DNA of 5,470 nt from positions 1-5,470 of the forward strand of contig CAIZDF010000611.1 of NCBI GenBank assembly GCA_903931645.1, in the 5' to 3' direction. Every line of letters begins with the position of its first letter. The first letter of the stretch is position 1. The position numbers and the translations under genes are program-made. The notes under the pieces are model-generated. The model saw nothing but the letters and a program-made list of their open reading frames with translations. It had not been told where the DNA came from and did not search any database. This stretch comes from an uncultured Tolumonas sp. Its GTDB lineage: Bacteria; Pseudomonadota; Gammaproteobacteria; Enterobacterales; Aeromonadaceae. Shown here one piece after another: positions 1-4,828 of this stretch.

Positions 1-344
1 ATGTTCAGCCCTTTCAGGCTCACGTCTTTTTCCAGCAAATATTTCACGACACCGCGAATGTAGTTGCTCCAAAGCTGATCCGCGTGTGGCTCAATCGGTT
101 GTAATAGTGAAAATTCATCGCGCTGGTTAGCGTAATCAGCAGCAATCACCACGACTAGATCATCATCACGACGCTGTATCGCAACCACGGTTTCATAATC
201 AATCGCGCAAGGCAGCACAAAACCATCGTTATAATCGGTATGCTCACCAATCAGATTGACACGACCCGGTGCACGAACAAACAAGTCAGGTTCGCAGCCA
301 AAACTGGTTTGAAATACGGCGAGAACTTTTTCTTTTAATGACAT
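1..344 (-). CDS. galK: Galactokinase, N-terminal part (gene cut by the left window edge)
   Basis: GalK is the cytoplasmic kinase that converts galactose and ATP to galactose-1-phosphate, the first committed Leloir step after mutarotation. Seen: 114 complete codons from an ATG at 344-342, starting [11 protein letters not shown]. The galactokinase signature of the GHMP kinase family lies at about residues 24-48, with [18 protein letters not shown] followed by FVLPCAID. This segment carries the substrate-binding Glu-His-x-Asp motif (E34, H35, D37). The ATP-binding GLSSSA-type loop and the C-terminal motif would lie outside the window, so completeness cannot be judged; a full family member is about 380 residues. 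The start is supported by a GAGGA ribosome-binding site at 357-353, eight nt upstream, which overlaps the galT stop codon. GalK is the third gene of the galE-galT-galK operon, 11 nt after galT. Identity is secure from the motif and context. Confidence 0.96.
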   Translation of the reverse strand, partial: MSLKEKVLAVFQTSFGCEPDLFVRAPGRVNLIGEHTDYNDGFVLPCAIDYETVVAIQRRDDDLVVVIAADYANQRDEFSLLQPIEPHADQLWSNYIRGVVKYLLEKDVSLKGLN

Positions 345-352
345 AGCAGTTT

Positions 353-357
353 TCCTC
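353..357 (-). promoter_or_regulatory. galK ribosome-binding site overlapping the galT stop
   Basis: GAGGA on the minus strand, eight nt before the galK ATG. It shares bases with the TGA stop of galT (358-356). Ribosomes finishing galT stop on top of the galK Shine-Dalgarno, which suggests translational coupling (inference). Confidence 0.75.
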
Positions 358-1393
358 AAGCTTGTTCTTTGTAATGAATATCGCTGACAGCACGCAGACG
401 TTCTGCGGCTTGTTCTGGAGTCAGATCGCGCTGGGTTTCCGCCAGCATTTCATAACCCACCATAAATTTGCGCACCGTCGCTGAACGTAATAGCGGCGGG
501 TAAAAATGGGCATGCAATTGCCAATGTTCCATGTTGCCTTCCTGATGAGGCGCACCATGCCACCCCATGGAATAAGGGAAAGAACACTGGAACAAGTTGT
601 CATAACGGCTGGTGAGTAATTTCAGCGCCAGCGCCAGATCCTGTTTTTGCTCGTCATTCAATTCGGTGAGACGAAGCACATGCGCTTTAGGTAACAATAT
701 GGTTTCAAAAGGCCAGGCGGCCCAATAAGGTACAACAGCGATCCAGTGCTCTGTTTCCACCACGGTGCGTTCGCCAGAGGCCTGTTCTTTCTGTGCATAT
801 TGCAATAACAATGGTGAACCCTTTTCGGCTAACCACTGCTTTTGAGTTTGTTCTTCACGGGCTAATTCGTTAGGCAGAAAATTGTTAGCCCAGATCTGGC
901 CGTGCGGATGCGGGTTAGAACAACCCATCGCGGCACCCTTATTTTCAAACACCTGCACCCACAGGTAATCTTTTGCCAGATCAGTCACTTGCTCACACCA
1001 AGTATCAATGACAGACCTGATGGCTGGCACCGGCAACTCAGGCAATGTTTTACTGTGATCGGGAGAAAAACAGATAACTCGACTGGTGCCGCGTGCTGAT
1101 TCGCATTGAAACAGTGGATCAGCAGAATGCGGTGATGCAGGTGTATCGGTCATCAGTGCAGCAAAGTCATTAGTGAACACAAACGTGTTTTTATAATCTG
1201 GGTTTTTTTCCCCATTCACACGGGTGTTACCCGCACATAAAAAGCAGTCAGGATCATGTGCCGGACGATCGTCTGGTGCGGCTTTTTCTACCTGCCCTTG
1301 CCATGGACGCTTCGCTCGGTGCGGCGACACTAATACCCATTGACCGGTCAGCGGATTAAAACGACGATGAGGATGATCTATCGGATTGAACAT
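356..1393 (-). CDS. galT: Galactose-1-phosphate uridylyltransferase
   Basis: GalT transfers UMP from UDP-glucose to galactose-1-phosphate, giving UDP-galactose and glucose-1-phosphate, in the cytoplasm. Seen: 345 residues against 348 in E. coli, colinear from [19 protein letters not shown] to the last few residues. The HIT-superfamily active site HPHGQ lies at 162-166, with H164 as the nucleophile that is uridylylated in the family and Q166 next to it. The expected zinc ligands are present (C50, C53, H113, H162), as are the second-metal ligands (E180, H279, H294, H296). The start is an ATG at 1393-1391, seven nt after a GAGGA embedded in the last codons of galE; the gap to galE is only 3 nt. 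Nothing is broken, and all metal and catalytic residues are intact. It is the middle gene of the gal operon, transcribed from the promoter before galE. Confidence 0.98.
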   Translation of the reverse strand: MFNPIDHPHRRFNPLTGQWVLVSPHRAKRPWQGQVEKAAPDDRPAHDPDCFLCAGNTRVNGEKNPDYKNTFVFTNDFAALMTDTPASPHSADPLFQCESARGTSRVICFSPDHSKTLPELPVPAIRSVIDTWCEQVTDLAKDYLWVQVFENKGAAMGCSNPHPHGQIWANNFLPNELAREEQTQKQWLAEKGSPLLLQYAQKEQASGERTVVETEHWIAVVPYWAAWPFETILLPKAHVLRLTELNDEQKQDLALALKLLTSRYDNLFQCSFPYSMGWHGAPHQEGNMEHWQLHAHFYPPLLRSATVRKFMVGYEMLAETQRDLTPEQAAERLRAVSDIHYKEQA

Positions 1394-1396
1394 GGT

Positions 1397-2410
1397 TTAT
1401 TCCTCGTAACCGTTAGGATTAGCTTGCTGCCAGCGCCAGCTGTCGCGGGTCATATCATCAATAGTCCGACTGGCATTCCAGCCCAATTCTCGTTGTGCTT
1501 TTGCCGGATCAGCCCAGCATTCCGCAACATCACCAGGACGACGGTCTACCAGTTTATAGTTAATGTCTAAACCACTAGCACGAGCAAAGGCTTGTACCAT
1601 CTCCAGTACACTCACGCCCTGCCCTGTTCCCAGGTTGTAGATATGCAAGCCTGCTTTCTCGCCGCAAACCTGCCATGCTTTTACGTGGCCCTCGGCCAGA
1701 TCCATAACATGGATGTAATCGCGCACACAGGTGCCATCTTTGGTCGGATAGTCACTACCAAAAATATTAAGACAATCACGGCGACCGATCGCTACTTGCG
1801 TGATATACGGCATCAAGTTGTTAGGAATGCCTTGTGGGTCTTCGCCCATCCGGCCAGATTCATGCGCGCCGATCGGGTTGAAATACCGCAGTAAAGTGAT
1901 GCTCCAGCGTGGATCGGCTTTTTGCATATCTTCCAATATTTGTTCAACCATGAGTTTAGTCTGACCATATGGGCTCATGGTGGAACGTGGAAAATCTTCT
2001 GTAATAGGCACAGCATGCGGATCGCCATACACGGTTGCTGAAGAGCTGAAAATAAAGCGATAACAGCCAGCACGGCGCATCGCGCCCAGCAAACTCAGCG
2101 TGCCGGAAATGTTATTTTCAAAATATTCATACGGTTTTTGTGTTGATTCACCAACCGCTTTCAATGCCGCGAAATGAATAACACCCGCGATTTGCTGTTC
2201 CTGAAAAATACGGTCTAACACCGCCGGATCACGGACATCGCCTTGATAGAAAATAGGACACTTTCCCGCCACTTCTTCTATTCTTTTCAGTACAGATAAC
2301 TTGCTGTTACACAGATTATCGAGAATGACCGGCTCCAAACCTGCCGCTATTAACGCCAGACAAGTGTGACTACCTCTGTAGCCTGTCCCGCCGGTGACCA
2401 GAATTTTCAT
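1397..2410 (-). CDS. galE: UDP-glucose 4-epimerase
   Basis: GalE interconverts UDP-galactose and UDP-glucose with tightly bound NAD, closing the Leloir cycle and supplying UDP-galactose for surface glycans. Seen: 337 residues (E. coli 338), an extended short-chain dehydrogenase/reductase. The Rossmann Gly-rich loop GGTGYRGS spans 7-14; the family normally has Ile where this protein has Arg12. Further motifs are DNLCNS at 31-36, GDVRD at 57-61, FSSSATVYG at 121-129, the catalytic pair Y148 and K152 in SPYGQTK, RYFNP at 175-179, PNNLMPY at 196-202 and DGTCVRDYIHVMD at 225-237. The reading frame extends nine codons upstream to an ATG at 2437, but I chose the ATG at 2410-2408: it follows a strong GAGGAG by five nt and matches the family N-terminus (MKILVTGG). 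First gene of the gal operon; its control region faces galR. The catalytic residues are intact; only Arg12 is odd. Confidence 0.97.
   Translation of the reverse strand: MKILVTGGTGYRGSHTCLALIAAGLEPVILDNLCNSKLSVLKRIEEVAGKCPIFYQGDVRDPAVLDRIFQEQQIAGVIHFAALKAVGESTQKPYEYFENNISGTLSLLGAMRRAGCYRFIFSSSATVYGDPHAVPITEDFPRSTMSPYGQTKLMVEQILEDMQKADPRWSITLLRYFNPIGAHESGRMGEDPQGIPNNLMPYITQVAIGRRDCLNIFGSDYPTKDGTCVRDYIHVMDLAEGHVKAWQVCGEKAGLHIYNLGTGQGVSVLEMVQAFARASGLDINYKLVDRRPGDVAECWADPAKAQRELGWNASRTIDDMTRDSWRWQQANPNGYEE
1401..1405 (-). promoter_or_regulatory. galT ribosome-binding site inside the galE 3' end
   Basis: GAGGA on the minus strand, formed by the last two sense codons of galE (GAG GAA) just before its TAA. 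It sits seven nt before the galT ATG. Its position within galE implies that galT translation is coupled to galE (inference). Confidence 0.75.
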
Positions 2411-2415
2411 GTTCT

Positions 2416-2421
2416 CTCCTC
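2416..2421 (-). promoter_or_regulatory. galE ribosome-binding site (decides the start)
   Basis: GAGGAG on the minus strand, five nt before the ATG at 2410. It is the strongest Shine-Dalgarno-like match near galE. It lies inside the longer reading frame that begins at 2437, so it argues for the shorter 337-residue GalE. Confidence 0.8.
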
Positions 2422-2463
2422 GCAAAAACGACAACACACCTGTCGGTATATTTGATGTCCATT

Positions 2464-2469
2464 AGTCTA
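2464..2469 (-). promoter_or_regulatory. Candidate galE P1 promoter, -10 element
   Basis: On the minus strand TAGACT (four of six to TATAAT) lies at 2469-2464, giving a predicted start near 2457 and a leader of about 47 nt. No good -35 is present at the right distance, as expected for a CRP-dependent class II promoter. With that start, the CRP-like site is centred at -41.5 and the palindromic operator at -60.5, the values known for E. coli gal P1. The start point is inferred, not observed, and was chosen partly because of this fit. Confidence 0.5.
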
Positions 2470-2473
2470 GAAG

Positions 2474-2503
2474 AGTGTATTCCGTCAGACTGTGATCTGA
2501 CAA
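2474..2503 (-). promoter_or_regulatory. Candidate second galE promoter (CRP-independent type)
   Basis: On the minus strand TTGTCA (five of six to TTGACA, 2503-2498) and TACACT (four of six to TATAAT, 2479-2474) are separated by 18 nt. This reads as a conventional sigma-70 promoter starting near 2467, ten nt upstream of the P1-like start. Its -35 lies inside the CRP-like site, so CRP binding would be expected to block it, as at E. coli gal P2. This is a pattern-based prediction. Confidence 0.4.
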
Positions 2504-2506
2504 ACA
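2491..2506. promoter_or_regulatory. CRP-cAMP-like binding site
   Basis: On the plus strand TGTGA, six nt, then AAACA: eight of ten positions match the CRP consensus TGTGA-N6-TCACA. The perfect half (TCACA on the galE strand) is on the promoter side, as in E. coli gal. Its centre, 2498.5, is 19 bp from the centre of the palindromic operator, again the E. coli spacing. It would make galETK subject to catabolite control. Confidence 0.55.
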
Positions 2507-2507
2507 A

Positions 2508-2527
2508 AAATGTAAACGTTTACATTT
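2508..2527. promoter_or_regulatory. GalR/GalS operator (perfect 20-bp palindrome)
   Basis: A gap-free inverted repeat with core ATGTAAAC|GTTTACAT, flanked by two more pairing bases on each side. It fits the LacI-family pattern with a central CG and matches the E. coli GalR consensus GTGNAANCGNTTNCAC except that the outermost G/C pair is A/T. It lies between galE and the adjacent galR-type gene, about 60 bp before the predicted galE start and about 57 bp before the predicted galR start, so one site could serve both genes. The likely ligand is the repressor encoded next door. Confidence 0.85.
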
Positions 2528-2562
2528 AATCTCGTTCGGATAACCTATGATTAGTGAGGATT

Positions 2563-2568
2563 TATACT
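2563..2568 (+). promoter_or_regulatory. Candidate galR promoter, -10 element
   Basis: TATACT matches five of six to TATAAT, giving a predicted start near 2575 and a leader of about 72 nt. No convincing -35 lies 16-18 nt upstream (the region reads ATAACC), so the promoter is weak or needs an activator. The -10 abuts the dyad at 2568-2584. Confidence 0.4.
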
Positions 2569-2584
2569 AGTGATAGCATCACTA
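2568..2584. promoter_or_regulatory. Perfect 17-bp dyad over the galR start region (unidentified operator)
   Basis: TAGTGAT, three nt (AGC), then ATCACTA: perfect seven-base arms. It overlaps the end of the candidate galR -10 and the predicted start point, where a bound protein would repress galR. It has no central CG, so it does not look like a GalR-type site. As a CRP site (GTGA-N5-TCAC) the spacer is one base short. The factor is unknown; a weak RNA hairpin at the very 5' end of the galR transcript is the alternative. Confidence 0.4.
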
Positions 2585-2646
2585 TCCCTGATATATTGCA
2601 GCTAGTCGGTATGAAAACTACGCGCATCGGATGAGAAATTCGCATT

Positions 2647-3660
2647 ATGGCAACTATAAAAGACGTCGCTAAACTAGCTGGCGTCTCTATTGCAACCGTT
2701 TCTAGAGTAATCAATCACTCACCGAAAACGGGAGAGTCAGCAAGAGCCGCGGTAAACCGCGCAATGGAAGAATTAAATTACCGTCCCGATCCTAATGCCA
2801 GAGCATTAGTTAGCCGAGTAAACGATACCATTGGATGCATGGTTTTTGATGTGGCTGACCCATTTTTCGGCGCCATGGTGAAAGCGATTGAAATAGAGTG
2901 CCGGGCTCATCATAAACATTTACTGATCGGCAACGGTTCACACGATGCCGCCCAAGAACGTGAAACAATTGAACTTTTAATCAGTAAACGTTGTGAAGCA
3001 CTAATAATCCACAGTAAAGCACTTAGTAATGAAGAGCTGACTGCGTATGCGGAAAAGTCCCCAGGTATGATTTTCATTAATCGATTATTGCCTGAACTTC
3101 CCTCTCGTTGTATATGGCTAGATAACTATTACGGCAGTTATACCGTCACTCAGCATCTGATTGAATTAGGCCATAAACACATTGCGTGTGTCGCATCAAA
3201 ATACGATATCGAAGACGCCTATGAGCGAATTCGCGGCTATCGGGATGCGTTGCTGGAATCCGGACTTGATCCAGATGAAATTACTGTTGAACGCGCAGAG
3301 CCTAATGAAGAAGGTGGTGAACAAGCCATTCAAGATTTACTGGGACGGGGAATGCCATTCACTGCAGTGGTTGCCTATAACGATGCAATGGCGACAGGGA
3401 TCATTTCCGTTTTGATCGACAACGGTTTTCGGGTGCCGGAAGATGTTTCCGTAGTAGGTTTTGATGATGTTATTTTTGCGCGTTTCTCACGCCCCAAATT
3501 AACCACCATGCGTTATCCCATTTCAATGATGGCGACAAAAGCGACACAAATGGCATTACAGCTGGCCACTGGTGAAGCACCGGAAACAACCGCTCAAGTT
3601 TTCCGTCCGGTATTGGTCAGACGCCAATCATCCGCAGCAGCACCACAAGAAACACGTTAA
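2647..3660 (+). CDS. galR: LacI-family galactose repressor (GalR/GalS type)
   Basis: This protein should repress the gal (and probably mgl) genes and release DNA on binding galactose. Seen: 337 residues (E. coli GalR 343, GalS 346). The N-terminal helix-turn-helix, IKDVAKLAGVSIATVSRVIN, spans 4-23. The hinge segment NARAL lies at 50-54. The periplasmic-binding-protein-like sugar and dimerisation domain runs from about 60 to 330, with DPFFGAMVKA at 71-80, the LLIGNG and PGMIFINR segments, GGEQA, AYNDAMA, VVGFDD and a PVLVRRQS end. The HTH region is closer to GalR, while segments such as IIHSKALS and LDN resemble GalS, so the symbol is a choice and GalS is equally possible. The start is fixed by an in-frame stop 15 nt upstream and the family MATIKDVA beginning; the Shine-Dalgarno is weak (GAG about 11 nt upstream), suggesting low expression. 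It is divergent from galE over a shared operator and convergent with mglC. Confidence 0.93.
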   Translation: MATIKDVAKLAGVSIATVSRVINHSPKTGESARAAVNRAMEELNYRPDPNARALVSRVNDTIGCMVFDVADPFFGAMVKAIEIECRAHHKHLLIGNGSHDAAQERETIELLISKRCEALIIHSKALSNEELTAYAEKSPGMIFINRLLPELPSRCIWLDNYYGSYTVTQHLIELGHKHIACVASKYDIEDAYERIRGYRDALLESGLDPDEITVERAEPNEEGGEQAIQDLLGRGMPFTAVVAYNDAMATGIISVLIDNGFRVPEDVSVVGFDDVIFARFSRPKLTTMRYPISMMATKATQMALQLATGEAPETTAQVFRPVLVRRQSSAAAPQETR

Positions 3661-3673
3661 TTATCCTCTATTA

Positions 3674-3709
3674 AAATAATCCGGCTGAATATTTTCAGCC
3701 GGATTATTT
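3674..3709 (+). terminator. Intrinsic terminator after galR (possibly bidirectional)
   Basis: A perfect 16-bp stem with a four-nt loop begins 13 nt after the galR stop. The GC-rich part (TCCGGCTGAA against TTCAGCCGGA) is followed by a T-rich 3' arm and tail (TTATTTATATTC). The A-rich 5' side means the minus strand also reads as a stem with a T-rich tail, so it could back up the mgl terminator. Confidence 0.85.
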
Positions 3710-3748
3710 ATATTCATTTTCTAATTCGTTTGTGAATATTTCGCTTAC

Positions 3749-3784
3749 AAAAAAATTCGGACTCCGCGTTGCCGGGGAGTCCGA
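3749..3784 (-). terminator. Intrinsic terminator of the mgl operon
   Basis: On the minus strand a nine-bp stem (TCGGACTCC with GGAGTCCGA) encloses a ten-nt loop and is followed, after AA, by seven consecutive T. It begins 26 nt after the mglC stop. MglC is the usual last gene of mglBAC, so this marks the operon end. Confidence 0.88.
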
Positions 3785-3810
3785 TTCATATCTAAGGGGT
3801 GAAACAAAAC

Positions 3811-4812
3811 TTATTTTTTCTTGGCGTATTTCAGTGAGTCAAGTGCAACAGCCATGATGATGATTGCACCCTTGATGATGAACTGCCAGTAAGGGTTCAC
3901 ACCAATGTAAGTCATACCATAGTTGATAACGGTGAAGATGATTACACCGGTAATAACACCCAGTACAGTACCAACACCACCACTGAATGACACACCGCCC
4001 ACCACGCACGCCGCGATAGCATCCAACTCATACATGAAACCTAAGTTGTTAGTCGCACTACCGATACGGCCCGCTTCCAACATACCGCCGAAGGCATAAA
4101 ACACACCAGACAGCATATAAATCAGGATCAGGTTAACAGTTACGTTAACACCAGATACTTTCGCAGCTTCTGGGTTACCACCGATTGCGAAGATATTTTT
4201 ACCAAATTTGGTTTTATTCCACAGCACCCAAATAAATGCGGTAGCAATGGCAGCATAAATAACCAGATAAGACAGCTTAAAGGTGCCTAATTTAAAGAAC
4301 CCTTGGGTGAAGCTAGAGAAACGAGGATCGAAACCAGCAATTGGTGATGCACCGGCTAAATCGTAATACAGGGAGTTCACACCGTACACGATGATCATGG
4401 TACCCAAGGTGGTAATAAATGGCGTTACATTCAGTTTTGCGATGATAAAACCGTTCACAAAACCGATAAAAGCACCAATTACGCAGACAATTAGGATAAC
4501 AACAGGAATTGGTACTTCACCGATGGAAGGAAATACCTTATTAACGTTTGTCATCGCCTGCAACATGGTTGCAGCTACAATTGCCGCCAAACCAACCTGA
4601 CGACCAGCTGACAAGTCAGTACCTTGCGTAACAATCAAACCAGCAACCCCTAACGCAATGATAACGCGTACTGACGATTGGGTAAGGATGTTACTAAAGT
4701 TGTTTAAGCTTAAAAATGATGGTTCTCTAACAATGATTATCATCAATAGAATAAAAAGAACCACATAAATACCACCATTTTTCAGGTAGTCTAAAGTTTT
4801 TGATACATTCAT
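3811..4812 (-). CDS. mglC: Galactose/methyl galactoside ABC transporter permease
   Basis: MglC is the inner-membrane permease of the Mgl importer; it forms the channel through which MglB-delivered galactose passes, driven by MglA. Seen: 333 residues (E. coli 336), highly hydrophobic, with many membrane segments, for example about 14-28, 48-62, 72-86, 103-125, 132-148, 182-198, 226-245, 264-275, 281-298 and 312-324. The cytoplasmic coupling segment FGKNIFAIGGNPEAAKVSG spans 203-221. Other family hallmarks are LIVTQGTDLSAGRQVGL at 59-75, LEAGRIGSATNNLG at 245-258 and the basic tail KYAKKK. The frame is open to an ATG at 4887, inside mglA, but I chose 4812-4810: GAGGA at 4825-4821 is eight nt upstream and the resulting MNVSKTLDYL start fits the family. 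An ATG at 4821 is too close to that site. It follows mglA by 16 nt and ends before an intrinsic terminator. Confidence 0.96.
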   Translation of the reverse strand: MNVSKTLDYLKNGGIYVVLFILLMIIIVREPSFLSLNNFSNILTQSSVRVIIALGVAGLIVTQGTDLSAGRQVGLAAIVAATMLQAMTNVNKVFPSIGEVPIPVVILIVCVIGAFIGFVNGFIIAKLNVTPFITTLGTMIIVYGVNSLYYDLAGASPIAGFDPRFSSFTQGFFKLGTFKLSYLVIYAAIATAFIWVLWNKTKFGKNIFAIGGNPEAAKVSGVNVTVNLILIYMLSGVFYAFGGMLEAGRIGSATNNLGFMYELDAIAACVVGGVSFSGGVGTVLGVITGVIIFTVINYGMTYIGVNPYWQFIIKGAIIIMAVALDSLKYAKKK

Positions 4813-4820
4813 ATTGAACA

Positions 4821-4825
4821 TCCTC
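4821..4825 (-). promoter_or_regulatory. mglC ribosome-binding site (decides the start)
   Basis: GAGGA on the minus strand in the 16-nt mglA-mglC gap, eight nt before the ATG at 4812. It abuts the alternative in-frame ATG at 4821-4819, leaving no room for initiation there, so it selects the 333-residue form. Confidence 0.75.
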
Positions 4826-4828
4826 GGA

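Noticed and set aside
1592..1894. Plus-strand open frame of 100 codons inside galE
   Set aside because: It is antisense to a conserved gene, resembles no family I know, and is best explained as a shadow of galE codon use. The other short open frames inside galT, galR, mglC and mglA were rejected for the same reason.
2411..2437. Nine-codon N-terminal extension of GalE from an ATG at 2437
   Set aside because: The extension would contain the strong Shine-Dalgarno at 2421-2416 and has no family counterpart; the ATG at 2410 gives the normal GalE start.
2565..2595. Resemblance of the CTATCACTAG / CCCTGATA region to tet or lambda-type operators
   Set aside because: The matches are partial half-sites only, with no corresponding regulator in the window; reported only as an unassigned dyad.
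2748..2761. CGCGGT-AA-ACCGCG dyad early in galR, considered as a second repressor operator
   Set aside because: It encodes conserved LacI-family residues, lacks the TGTAAACG half-site, and does not have the central CG.
2978..2999. AGTAAACGTTGTGA-like sequence in galR as a gal operator
   Set aside because: Only about seven of twelve consensus positions match and the right half is poor; within expectation for coding sequence.
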